In this document: positions 1 to 10,800 of the stretch, piece after piece
How the letters are laid out: every line of letters starts with the position of its first letter
Numbering within the stretch: the first letter of the stretch is position 1
From: Candidatus Omnitrophus magneticus
GTDB taxonomy: Bacteria > Omnitrophota > Gorgyraeia > Tantalellales > Tantalellaceae
DNA: 43,777 nucleotides
NCBI GenBank assembly: GCA_000954095.1
Contig: JYNY01000401.1
Span: 1-43,777 of the forward strand
Direction of reading: 5' to 3'
Program-made: the position numbers and the translations under genes
Notes under the pieces: model-generated
Told to the model about the DNA's origin: nothing
The model's input: the letters and a program-made list of their open reading frames with translations, nothing else
Databases searched by the model: none

Positions 1-3
1 AAA

Positions 4-1563
4 ATGAAAAGTAAACGATATTTTAATACAACTGGTTTTTGTATGCCTGAAAGACATTATATGATTGACCCTTTGCGCAACCAAAAAATCATATTCGATT
101 TAATAGAGAAGACGCAATACTTCACAATCCACGCGCCGAGGCAGACCGGGAAAACAACACTTTTACATGAATTGGCGCATAGATTAAATAAAGAAGGAAA
201 TTATATTTCAGTAGTGTTTTCCGTAGAGTCCGCGGGGTATAGATCTATAACTGAAGAAATCGCGAATAAAAAAATTATTAATTCTCTTTACAGTTCAAGC
301 GGCCAATATCTCAATAAAAAAAATTGTCCAATCCCGCCTGAAAAATATACTAAAGATTTAACATTAGAAAATTACTTAATAGATTGGGCTATTTCTCAAA
401 CTAAACCAATAGTTTTATTATTGGATGAAATAGATTCATTATATGACGATGTTTTAGTGTCAGTTCTTAGGCAGTTACGAAATGGATTTCAAATAAGACC
501 AAAACGATTTCCTTCAACCGTGGCGCTTGTGGGATTAAGAGATGTTCGGGAATACAAAACAAAAGTTCGTCCGAGTGAAGTGTCTCTAGGCTCAGGCTCG
601 CCCTTTAATATCAAAGCTGAATCAATTCTTTTGGGAACATTCACAAAAGAAGAAATAACTGAATTATACAGTCAGCACACAAAAGATACAGGGCAGATAT
701 TTTTAAAAGAAGTAGTAGATAGAATTTATGAATTAACCGGAGGCCAGCCGTGGCTGGTAAACGCTATAGCGAGAGAAATAGTAGTAAAAATATTAAACGA
801 AGATTTTACAAAAAAAATAACTCTAGATCATGTTGAATCCGCGAAAGAAAATATAATACAAAGACGCGACACGCATTTAGATAGTTTAATAGATAAACTG
901 AAAGAGGAGCGGGTAAAAAATATAGTAAGCGCTATTATAAATGGAGACGGAGTTTTGTTTGACAACTATGACGATTCGCTTCTATATTGCCGAGATTTAG
1001 GGATTATAAGCGAAACAAAACCTATAAGAATAGCTAATGAAATATACCGAGAAATAATTCCGAGAGTTTTAAATAGAAATTTGCAGGATAGTATTGAAGA
1101 AGAAGGCGAAACTAAATGGTATATAAAATCCAACGGTAAACTTGATATGGATAAATTATTAAAAGCTTTTCAAGAATTTTACAGTGAAAATTCTGAAGTT
1201 TGGCTTGAAAGATTTGATTATAAAGAAGCAGGCCCGCATTTACTTTTAATGGCGTTTTTGCAGAGAGTAATAAACGGCGGCGGCAGGATAAATCGCGAAA
1301 TGGCAGTTGGAACAGGACGAACTGATTTACTTATAGAATTTAACGGAGATAAATTTGTTTTAGAATTAAAGTTAAAAAGAATGCCGTCCGCGAGACAAAA
1401 AGGCTTAGATCAAATCTCCCGCTATCTAGACACCCTCGGCATGACTAAAGGATATCTTATTTTATTTGAAATAAAACCTTCCAGTATTATTCCATGGGAA
1501 ACCCGCGTTAAATGGGAAGATATTTCTCATCAGAATAAAAATATTACTATCGTGGAAATGTGA
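4..1563 (+). CDS. AAA-type ATPase with C-terminal PD-(D/E)XK nuclease-like domain, copy L1 (type I)
   Basis: This 519-aa protein has an ATPase N-terminal half and a nuclease-like C-terminus. The P-loop APRQTGKT lies at residues 44-51 and Walker B LLLDEID at 138-144. A conserved LRQLRNGF and GLRDVREYK stretch spans about 155-185. A TGGQPWLVNA motif at 245-254 is typical of STAND-like or ORC-like ATPases. GRTD (438-441) followed by ELK (454-456) and LDQISRYLD has the spacing of a PD-(D/E)XK active site. Such ATP-binding proteins are multicopy in many environmental bacteria and their role is not established. This copy is type I, marked by IANKKIINSLYSSSGQYL near residues 86-103. It is protein-identical to the copy at 41659-43218 on the other strand. 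Only three bases of upstream sequence are in the window, so its RBS is not visible. There is no signal peptide and the protein is probably cytosolic. Confidence 0.85.
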   Translation: MKSKRYFNTTGFCMPERHYMIDPLRNQKIIFDLIEKTQYFTIHAPRQTGKTTLLHELAHRLNKEGNYISVVFSVESAGYRSITEEIANKKIINSLYSSSGQYLNKKNCPIPPEKYTKDLTLENYLIDWAISQTKPIVLLLDEIDSLYDDVLVSVLRQLRNGFQIRPKRFPSTVALVGLRDVREYKTKVRPSEVSLGSGSPFNIKAESILLGTFTKEEITELYSQHTKDTGQIFLKEVVDRIYELTGGQPWLVNAIAREIVVKILNEDFTKKITLDHVESAKENIIQRRDTHLDSLIDKLKEERVKNIVSAIINGDGVLFDNYDDSLLYCRDLGIISETKPIRIANEIYREIIPRVLNRNLQDSIEEEGETKWYIKSNGKLDMDKLLKAFQEFYSENSEVWLERFDYKEAGPHLLLMAFLQRVINGGGRINREMAVGTGRTDLLIEFNGDKFVLELKLKRMPSARQKGLDQISRYLDTLGMTKGYLILFEIKPSSIIPWETRVKWEDISHQNKNITIVEM

Positions 1564-1616
1564 GACAACTTGTTGTTTGATTTATAAATAAAAATAAAAT
1601 TGGAGGAAATTTTAAA
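1564..1616 (+). other. Intergenic spacer type A with strong RBS
   Basis: This 53-bp spacer follows a type I copy and precedes a type II copy. It holds the small palindrome ACAAC-TT-GTTGT just after the stop, an AT-rich TTTATAAATAAA stretch and the ribosome binding site TTGGAGGAAA before the ATG at 1617. The same spacer occurs inverted at 41606-41658, again between a type I and a type II copy. No T-tract terminator is seen, so co-transcription with independent translation is likely. Confidence 0.75.
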
Positions 1617-3176
1617 ATGAAAAGTAAACGATATTTTAATACAACTGGTTTTTGTATGCCTGAAAGACATTATATGGTTGACCCTTTGCGCAACCAAAAA
1701 ATCATATTCGATTTAATAGAGAAGACGCAGTACTTCACAATCCACGCGCCAAGGCAGACAGGAAAGACTACGCTTTTACATGAATTAGCGCATAGATTAA
1801 ATAAAGAAGGAAATTATATTTCAGTAGTGTTTTCGGTAGAGTCCGCGGGGTATCGGTCTATAACTGAAGAAACCGCGAATTTAAAAATAATAAATTCTCT
1901 TTATGAATCATGCGAGTTATTTATTTCTAAGGAGTTATGGCCGAAAAAGTCGCTAGCAGATGAAAAGTGTTCTTTACAGACTTATTTAAATAATTGGGCG
2001 GGTTCTCAAAAAAAACCAATAGTTTTATTATTAGACGAAATAGATTCGTTATATGATGACGTATTAGTATCAGTGCTAAGACAACTACGTAATGGTTTTC
2101 AAGGAAGGCCAAAACATTTTCCATCAACCATAGCTTTAGTGGGATTAAGAGATGTTCGGGAATATAAAACAAAAGTCCGTCCGAGTGAAGTGTCTCTAGG
2201 CTCCGGTTCGCCCTTTAATATAAAAGCGGAATCAATTCTTTTAGGAACATGGACAAAAGAAGAAATAGCTGAATTATACAGTCAGCACACAAAAGATACA
2301 GGGCAGATATTTTCAAAAAAAGTAATAGATAGAATCTATGAATTAACCGGAGGCCAGCCGTGGCTGGTAAACGCGGTAGCGAATGAAATAGTGGAGAAAA
2401 TATTAAAAAGTGATTACACAAAAAAAATAACACTCGCTCACGCGGAAGAGGCGAAAGAAAATCTAATCGCGCGCAGAGACACGCATTTAGATAGTTTATT
2501 AGATAAACTGAAAGAACCCAGAGTTAAAAACATTGTCAGTGCTATTATAAACGGCGATTCTCTTGTGTATGACAACTTCAATGATGATCTTAGATATGTT
2601 ATAGATTTAGGAATTATCCGCAAAGAAAAATATGACATAATTTTTTCAAATGAAATATACCGAGAAATAATTCCTAGAGTTTTAAACTTTTCTATGCAAG
2701 AAAACATTAGAGAAGAAGGCATGACTTCTTGTTACATAAAACCTGACGCTAAGCTTGATATGGATAAACTATTAAAAGCGTTTCAAAAATTTTATCGCCG
2801 TAATAGTGAACATTGGCTAGAAAGATTTGATTATAAAGAAGCTGGACACGGGCTTCTTTTAATGGCCTTTTTGCAGAGAGTAATCAATGGAGGCGGCAGA
2901 ATTGATCGTGAAATGGCGGTTGGCCGAGGACGAACAGATTTAACCATTGAATTCGCCGGCGATACCTTTGTTTTGGAACTAAAATTAAAAAGAGACAGCG
3001 ATAGTAAAGAAGATGGCCTCGACCAAATTTCACGCTACCTTGACACACTCGGCATGACAAAAGGGTATCTTATTTTATTTGAAATAAAACCTTCCAGTAT
3101 TATTCCATGGGAAACCCGCGTTAAATGGGAAAATGTTTCTCATCAGAATAAAAAAATTACTGTTGTGGAAATGTGA
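1617..3176 (+). CDS. AAA-type ATPase with C-terminal PD-(D/E)XK nuclease-like domain, copy L2 (type II)
   Basis: This is the second tandem paralogue, also 519 aa, with the same P-loop, Walker B, TGGQPWLVNA and GRTD...ELK motifs. It is type II: residues 86-128 read TANLKIINSLYESCELFISK and onward, and the 315-375 region also differs from type I (for example RYVIDLGIIRKEK). Residues 1-85 match copy L1 except V21 for I21. The start is supported by GGAGGA 9-14 bases upstream. Its C-terminal 166 residues are identical to the partial gene at the right edge of the window. Residues 1-441 match the copy at 40046-41605 except S112 versus P112. Several ORFs on the opposite strand here are shadows. Confidence 0.85.
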   Translation: MKSKRYFNTTGFCMPERHYMVDPLRNQKIIFDLIEKTQYFTIHAPRQTGKTTLLHELAHRLNKEGNYISVVFSVESAGYRSITEETANLKIINSLYESCELFISKELWPKKSLADEKCSLQTYLNNWAGSQKKPIVLLLDEIDSLYDDVLVSVLRQLRNGFQGRPKHFPSTIALVGLRDVREYKTKVRPSEVSLGSGSPFNIKAESILLGTWTKEEIAELYSQHTKDTGQIFSKKVIDRIYELTGGQPWLVNAVANEIVEKILKSDYTKKITLAHAEEAKENLIARRDTHLDSLLDKLKEPRVKNIVSAIINGDSLVYDNFNDDLRYVIDLGIIRKEKYDIIFSNEIYREIIPRVLNFSMQENIREEGMTSCYIKPDAKLDMDKLLKAFQKFYRRNSEHWLERFDYKEAGHGLLLMAFLQRVINGGGRIDREMAVGRGRTDLTIEFAGDTFVLELKLKRDSDSKEDGLDQISRYLDTLGMTKGYLILFEIKPSSIIPWETRVKWENVSHQNKKITVVEM

Positions 3177-3234
3177 GATAGCTTATCGTTTGATTTATAA
3201 ATAAACATGGAATGAATATGGAGGATTTTAAAAA
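3177..3234 (+). other. Intergenic spacer type B with strong RBS
   Basis: This spacer follows a type II copy and precedes a type I-like copy. It has the small palindrome GATA-GCT-TATC after the stop, the TTTATAAATAAA stretch shared with spacer A, and the RBS ATGGAGGATT before the ATG at 3235. An identical spacer lies inverted at 43219-43276, again between type II and type I. Confidence 0.75.
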
Positions 3235-4794
3235 ATGAAAAGTAAACGATATTTTAATACAACTGGTTTTTGTATGCCTGAAAGACATTATATGATTGAC
3301 CCTTTGCGCAATCAAAAAATCATATTCGATTTAATAGAGAAGACGCAATACTTCACAATCCACGCGCCGAGGCAGACTGGAAAGACGACACTTTTACATG
3401 AATTAGCGCATAGATTAAATAAAGAAGGAAATTATATTTCAGTAGTGTTTTCCGTTGAGTCCGCGGGGTACCGGTCTATAACTGAAGAAATTGCGAATAA
3501 AAAAATTATTAATTCTCTTTACAGTTCAAGCGGCCAATATCTTAATAAAAATAATTGTCCAATTTCGCCTGAAAAATATACTAAAGATTTAACATTAGAA
3601 AATTATTTAATAGATTGGGCTATTTCTCAACCTAAACCAATAGTTTTATTATTGGATGAAATAGATTCATTATACGATGACGTGTTAGTGTCAATTCTTA
3701 GGCAGTTACGAAATGGTTTTCAAATAAGACCAAAACGATTTCCTTCAACCGTGGCGCTTGTGGGATTAAGAGATGTCCGGGAATACAAATTAAAAGTCCG
3801 TCCGACTGAAGCATCGTTAGGTTCCGGCTCGCCTTTTAATATCAAGGCTGAATCAATTCTTTTAGGGACATTTACAAAAGAAGAAATATCTGAATTATAC
3901 AGTCAGCATACAAAAGATACAGGGCAGATATTTTCAAAAGAAGTAGTAGATAGAATTTATGAATTAACTGGAGGCCAGCCGTGGCTAGTGAACGCGGTAG
4001 CGAATGAAATTGTAGAAAAAATATTAAAAAGTGATTACACGAAAACAATAACAATAGATCACGCGGAACAGGCGAAAGAAAATCTTATAAAGAGGCGTGA
4101 TACGCATTTAGATAGTTTAATAGATAAACTGAAAGAGGAGCGGGTAAAAAATATAATAAGCGCTATTATAAATGGAGACGGAGTTTTATTCGACAACTAC
4201 GACGATTCGCTTATGTATTGTCGAGATTTAGGGATTATAAGTGAGACAAGGCCTGTCAGAATCGCTAATGAGATATATCAAGAAATAATCCCAAGAGTTT
4301 TAAATAGAAATTTACAAGATAGTATTGAAGAAGAAGGCGAAACTAAATGGTATATCAAACCCGATGGCAAACTTGATATGGATAAATTATTAAAAGCGTT
4401 TCAAAAATTTTACCGCCGTAATAGTGAACACTGGTTAGAAAGGTTTGATTATAAAGAAGCGGGGCAGGGGCTTCTTTTAATGGCATTTTTGCAGAGAGTA
4501 ATCAATGGAGGCGGCAGAATTGATCGTGAAATGGCGGTTGGACGAGGACGAACAGATTTAACCATTGAATTCGCGGGAGAGACTTTTGTTTTGGAGTTAA
4601 AATTAAAAAGATACGATGATACAAAAGAAGAAGGCTTAGACCAAATCTCGCGTTATTTAGATACACTCGGCATGACTAAAGGATATCTTATTTTATTCGA
4701 ATTAAAATCTTCCACAGTTATCCCTTGGGAAACCCGTATCAAATGGGAAGAGGTTTCTCATCAGAATAAAAATATTACTGTTGTAGAGTTGTAA
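3235..4794 (+). CDS. AAA-type ATPase with C-terminal PD-(D/E)XK nuclease-like domain, copy L3 (type I-like mosaic)
   Basis: This third tandem copy of 519 aa has type I signatures in its N-terminal half (SSSGQYLNKNN near residues 97-107) and in residues 315-375 (GVLFDNYDDSLMYCRDLG). Residues about 380-440 resemble type II instead (FYRRNSEHWLERFDYKEAG, RIDREMAVGRGRTDL). Its end (KRYDDTKEEGLDQ) resembles the copy at 40046-41605. It therefore reads as a mosaic. The catalytic motifs APRQTGKT, LLLDEID and GRTD...ELK are intact. The stop codon lies inside a short octamer tandem repeat. It converges on the 3505-aa giant gene across 66 bp. Confidence 0.85.
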   Translation: MKSKRYFNTTGFCMPERHYMIDPLRNQKIIFDLIEKTQYFTIHAPRQTGKTTLLHELAHRLNKEGNYISVVFSVESAGYRSITEEIANKKIINSLYSSSGQYLNKNNCPISPEKYTKDLTLENYLIDWAISQPKPIVLLLDEIDSLYDDVLVSILRQLRNGFQIRPKRFPSTVALVGLRDVREYKLKVRPTEASLGSGSPFNIKAESILLGTFTKEEISELYSQHTKDTGQIFSKEVVDRIYELTGGQPWLVNAVANEIVEKILKSDYTKTITIDHAEQAKENLIKRRDTHLDSLIDKLKEERVKNIISAIINGDGVLFDNYDDSLMYCRDLGIISETRPVRIANEIYQEIIPRVLNRNLQDSIEEEGETKWYIKPDGKLDMDKLLKAFQKFYRRNSEHWLERFDYKEAGQGLLLMAFLQRVINGGGRIDREMAVGRGRTDLTIEFAGETFVLELKLKRYDDTKEEGLDQISRYLDTLGMTKGYLILFELKSSTVIPWETRIKWEEVSHQNKNITVVEL

Positions 4795-4816
4795 TGTTGT
4801 AATGTTGTAATGTTGT
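4789..4816. repeat. TTGTAATG octamer tandem repeat over the stop codon
   Basis: TTGTAATG is repeated three times without interruption from 4789 to 4812, followed by a partial unit TTGT. The first unit contains the last Leu codon and the TAA stop of the upstream ATPase gene. Slippage by a whole unit would not change the encoded protein. Confidence 0.85.
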
Positions 4817-4860
4817 TTAACTTGCCCGTAAAAATTATATTTCTTAAGATAACATAGATT

Positions 4861-7800
4861 TTACGCCGAGATTTTAATAAGCTCTTCAGCCAATAGATAT
4901 TTATCCTTTCTGAAATTATATCTCGTAGCGTTAGGGATAAGGATGAAAATTAAGTTGCGTGAACCCTCTCGTTTTATCATTTCGATATTTATATCACTAA
5001 GTTGAATTATTCCATTTTCAAGTTGTATTTTTGTAATTACATCTTCCTGTTTTATCAGACGGTCTATACCGGCAAGTTTATCAAGGATATTAGATAATGT
5101 GATCGTTACTATTTCTGGAAGGGGGTAGTATTCAATATTGTATTCTTCCTTACCTTCATCGATGTATGAAGAAAATACGTTTTCTTTTTCGCATAATGAG
5201 GCAAATGTTTTTTGTTCAAGTTTCGGAACAAATAATGCCAGAATATTTTTAGCTCCGCCATTAGCATCTTTTTCATCCATATTAACGCCTTGAGAATTCA
5301 TTTTAATTATAAGATCACTTTCGGAATTCACGTTTGATAAAACAATGATATTGTTTAATATGTTTTTTAGTTTCGCGTCGGTTCTTTTACTTTCTTTTAT
5401 TTTGTTCAGTGTTTCAATAACTCGAACAGCTTCTTTACTTTTTATGTTTTCGCTGAACGCTATGACAAGTTTCTTTCCTGACAAACCGAATGAATAAAAC
5501 ATTTCAACCATGCCTTGAGCCAATTCTTTGGGTTGAGATAAATTTCTTATTATAGGCGCGTTTTCGTTAGAAATATCCGTGAGACGCGGTTCATCTAAAA
5601 ACACATTACTAAAATGTTTAGTTAAAATATAATCGGCTTCTTTCCGCGCGCGTAAAACTTCTTTTTTAAGATTTTCTTTCGCATTCTCGCCAAGATATAC
5701 TGAGACAATATTTTCTATATCTTTAAATATTTCTTCTATAGATTTTCTTCTGGTTATCTCGTGACGTTTTAAAAAATTTTCAGAAAGGATACCGCGGAAA
5801 ATAACAGTTTTATTTGACAGGGATGAATCCGCGGATACGGGGATGTATTTGTTTAAATATCCGGTAGCGGCAATACCTGCTTTTTCTTTTACGCGGGATA
5901 GAGAATCTAAATATAATTGTCTTTTTTCATAATCAAAAAGAAACGCGCTAAAAATTTGTTTTAAAAATTTATTAGGATCTATTTTTGTAAATTTTTCAAG
6001 CACTGCTATTTTTTTTGAAATAACGGCAGGCGTTCCCTTGTATACTTTTTTTATAATATCTTTAATTTTTTTCATATTTTCCGGCAAAGTTATTTCTTCC
6101 CATGTTTTTAAATATTCTTTTTTCCAAACTTCTATTATTTCAGATCTTGTTTTTAGCCTTTGGGATAGATTTTTATTTATTGTATTTTTTTTATATTCTT
6201 TGAGTAACGCGAGTAAAGTTACTTCGCTTAAGCCTTGTTTTATATCTTCTAGTATCCAATCATAATTAAGGTACCAAGGTTTTTCGCCTTTTTCAGCGTT
6301 ATCAAGCATGTTAGATATGTCAAAATCAATTATGCTTTCTATATTTCTCGCGGCATTTGATAATATCCTTGTATTTGCTAGATTTCTATCATTGCGTCCT
6401 AATATATCTCCGAGTGCGGCGTGCTTGGCAAGGGCCATCACGATTTTGAAAATATATTTTTTTTCTTGTGATATGGATTCTGATTCCGTGTTAATTTGCC
6501 ACTTGTTTTTTGAATTTGATAACTTTAATGAAGATAATTCTGAATCTAAGGATTGTCCGTTCAATACCGGAGCTATTAAAAGATCAGGCTTCCCGGGAAG
6601 TTCATTACTGTAATAAAAAGGTAATCGGTCAAGCATGGCGTCTTTCAAAAATAGTTTTTCGCAATTCAAATACGCTATTTCGTTTCGTAGATCCCTATGA
6701 ACCGAGTGCTCTCTTTTAAGGAAAATTTCTATATCTAATTTTTCCCGCGCGCTGTTTAAACTAAGCGTTACTTTATACACGCCTGTACCTATACTAAAAT
6801 CAGTTATGTCGGTAATAGTGAAACTGCCTGTATATCCATATTGTTGTTTTAGATATTCGGTAATGCCTTTATCCCAAGAAAGATGTTTGATATTTTCTGT
6901 GAACACGCGGAGTAGTGTTTCTTTTATCATGCTAGGCGCGGTATTCACAAAATTTCTGAGTGTTCGGATAACGTCGGGTGAAACATGAGGATTTTTTCCA
7001 TTAAAATAAATTTCTTTGATTATATTGGCGCCGAAAAATCCATCCGCCGTAGAATAAAATGTTTGTAAAAGATCAGAAGCATCCACAGAAATATTTTGGT
7101 TAAGGTGTTTTTCAATTATAGTTTTTAGTTGTCCAATATTTGTTTTATAATATTCAATTATTTGATACAATTCGCGCCATTCATTATCAAACCATGAATA
7201 ATCTTTTGGGTTGAATTGTAGTAACGTTAAAATCATTAGTTTACTTGATAGAGTAAGGTTGTTCCATTGTTTGGAATCTTTGCTTTTTAATTTTAGAGTA
7301 TTCAGGACAATAGTCTCAATGCGGCCGTCTTTATGTGACAATGATACTTTCTTAGGCGTTATCCGTACCACGCGAAGTGTATGCCAATATTTAAAACCAT
7401 CCGCGGGAACATCTTTTTTTACTATTAAACCTTTACCTTCCATCCAACTGAGCCAGCGGTTATCTATCTGTTCTATTTTAAGCGGAACTTCCAATCCCGG
7501 TGAAATAGATTCGACATCCACTAATTTCCCGTACGCGCGTAAATATTCTTTAAAATCATCGTCAGCTAAAGAGCTGTAATTCATAATTATAGACGCGTTA
7601 GGATTGTCGGGATTAAGATGGTTAATGCCTTCTTTTATTATTTCCCGCATTAACCCTGTTCCTTTATATGGATCTTCAATCAATGACCCCGCGGTTTTTT
7701 CCCATGAAGGGAATGGGATATACGGAGGATTTATTACAATTAGGTCCAGATTTTTATCAAGATTTTTTATGCCTTTTCCGAGAAATGTTCTTAAATTTAC

Positions 7801-10800
7801 GCCGCGCTCTTGCGCGAAAGGCAGTATATTTCTTTTAGCCGCCATAAGCGCGTAAATACTGATATCTGTAATTACAAATTCTTTTAGGTTTTTTAAGTTT
7901 TGAACAAGAGTGCTTGAAAGATGGCCGCCTCCGACACCGATTTCAGCAGCTATTTTTATATCGTTTTTAGTGAAAATGTCATTTTCTTTAAGGACTTTAT
8001 GGATGTATACGGTATCAATATTTGTTGACCATACGTCGAGGTCAACGCGATTATCCGCGTTTGTAATAATGCCATCATATTTGGTGTATTTCCCTCCGCG
8101 CGTGAATAGTGTAAATATTTTTGATAGGGTCGGACCTGAAAAATGTTTTGCTATGTAATTATCCGGAAAAATTAGATTATTGCTGGGGAATGACGCTATA
8201 AATTCGAGTTTTAATTTTGAATAATCAATCCCTCCGTTCGCTGAATGAATTCCAGAATCGTCTAAAACTTTGTAAAGAGTTGTTGTTTTAAGGTCATCAC
8301 TGAGTTCGATAAGTAGCTCAAGACGTCTTCCTGCTTTTGCTATAGGAATATCCGTGAACTCGGCGAGGTGTCCATTTTTTTTCATAAGTTCAGCGTAACT
8401 ATCAAGTTTCTTTAGTGTTTCAACTGATTGCGGATAACCCTCTTTTAATAGTTCATTAATTTTTGTTACAAGATTTGTTTCTTCTGTAAGGATGTCCGCG
8501 GAAACATTGTCTAATTTTCCCGCGGTTAAAGCATTGAGAATCGGTCTTATTTTTTCTATTTCTGTTTTAAGTGTATTGTTTTGATCTTTAATAGTGCCGT
8601 CTTTTATTTTTTCTTCTACTTTGAGAACAAGATTTAACCTCTGTTTACGGAATTCGTATATAGTATTTTTAAATTTTTTTTCATCGCGTACGGAGTTTAC
8701 TAACGCGTCTAAAAAATCCACCTCCATTTTATTATATTCAATAAAAAATTGTTTAAGGATTTCTCTTTCAGCATTTTCTTCGGGAAGGAGATTAAGGCTT
8801 TCTGTCCTATACATATATTTTAAAACATAAAAAACAGAACCTACTTCAGGAACATATTTATCAAGGATATCGGCTATTTTTTGAACATTTTGATCTTGAT
8901 ACCGGCAGTCGTACATATGTAGTACGTCTTTTTGTTTTTTCAAAAGCCCGTCAGATAATACGCGCGTGTAATATCTAGTATTTGGCTGAATTTTCATTTG
9001 ATTGAGCGGAAAAGAAATTTCAAGATAGAGATTATTTTTTCTGACAAAATTAATATTTGCTTGTAATGTCTGTAACGTTGAGTATGGATCAAGCGGAATA
9101 AATCCTGCTAATATATCAAATCCCATTTCTCTAAGAAGTTTTATCGCCGTTTCATTTTCTTCAACGGTAATCCCTTTAGTATAATCTTTTATAAGTTGTT
9201 TTTGAGAGCCTGATTCCAGCCCTAAAAAAATATTTATAAAACCGGCTTTTTTTAAAAGTTTAAAAGTTTCTAGTTTTTCTTTTCTGATTTCTTCAGTATC
9301 ACTTTTTTTATAGACGCTGTCTGCCCTGCATGAAAAAGCAATTTTTAAATGAATACCGCGTTTTATTATTTCTTCGGCAAGCCGTTTAGCGCGGCTAATA
9401 CCTCTTTGTGTTTCTTTGCCGGCGCCTAAAAATTCAGAGTCTGAAAGTGAAACATGCCGCACGCTCATTTTATAAAGATATGCTAATCCTTCTATAACAA
9501 CATTGTCGGGATAAGGTTCCCATCTATGAGCTCTGAAAGGATCTTTAAAACAAAATGAACAGTGTCCCCATCCGCAACCTCTGCTTGTTTCTATTGCGAT
9601 ATCTCCGCCATGGTTAAGAATTTCAGCAATGTTATCACGCGCAGGGAGTCCTAAATTAGCTACTGTAATAGGGAATCCGTCATTCTCTATAATTTTACCA
9701 TTACGTACATATGATGCCGCTGGTATGTCGGAAAGCGAAATTTCACCACGTGAATATTTAACTAATTCCCTGCCGGCAAGTTCTCCTTCACCTCTTATGG
9801 TTATTACAAATGGATATTTTGTTAAAATATTTTTATTGTCATTTGTGGGAAGATTGTGCCCTACTACTATGATTACTTTTTTTGTTTTGAAGCTTTGTTC
9901 GTTGTTTATTATTTTCAGCAGTTCATATAGATATTTATTTGATTCAAGTTGCGCGGAAAGGCCTATGATATCCGGTTCTTTCTTTATCAATTCTTTTAAG
10001 GCATCTTCCGGGCACATACCGAATTGTGTGTCAATTGAGGAGACGATAACTTCTTTTCCGAAAGTTTTTCTTAGGTCTCCCATCATAGCGTTCATTCCTA
10101 ATGGTTCCGATATAACTCTGTGACGCGGTGATGCGATGTTTACCAAAACAATTTTCGTTGGGCTGTCTTTAAGACTTTGAATTTTTTCTTTTGATGTGTA
10201 TATTTTTCTATAAAGGCCAAGCGCGTTTATTATGCGCATAATAGTAGATGAAAGAAGTGTATTTTCCGGTACATTATCTCTAATCCGGCGTCTTGCTTCG
10301 GTTGAAGAATCAAAACGGTTTTCAGGTGAAATCGCAAGAAGCGGTGACACTGAATCTTTAAATTCAGTCATGTTTTGTTCAATAAGAATGTTTTCAATAT
10401 CTTTATTTGTACGATAACCCCTAGGTGTTACAAGTACATGCGTACTATTAAAAAAAGTTTTCAAATCCTGTAGTGTGTTGCCAGATTTATTTGTATCTAG
10501 CATTTGCTCAAAATTATCAAAACCCATTATGAGATATAAATTTTCTTGCGGATAAAATATTTTTACAGCCTGTGACATTTTTATGAATCTGCCTGATTCT
10601 GAAACAGCAATTGATACTTTTTTAAAATCCTTTATATCCTGTTCTATCATAAAAATTCTTTGCGCTAGAGTTGCTCCGAATTTTTCTTTTATGATATGTC
10701 CTTTTGTCATAACAAGGATTAATTCATCAAGGTTATATTCTTTAATAGCTTTTTCTATTATTGCTTTATGAGAGCGTTGTATGGGGTCCCCGGATATGGA

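Larger units (their letters stand above)
1..2816. repeat. Left arm of long inverted repeat
   Basis: This arm covers copy L1, spacer A and about 400 codons of copy L2, and is nearly identical to the reverse complement of 40406-43221. The arms enclose about 37.6 kb, including the third left copy, both giant genes and the housekeeping block. Confidence 0.75.

Noticed and set aside
1927..2722. Small ORFs on the - strand inside copy L2 (and their mirror images at 40500-41295)
   Set aside because: They are exact antisense shadows of the ATPase gene, have no recognisable domains and recur only because the gene itself is duplicated.
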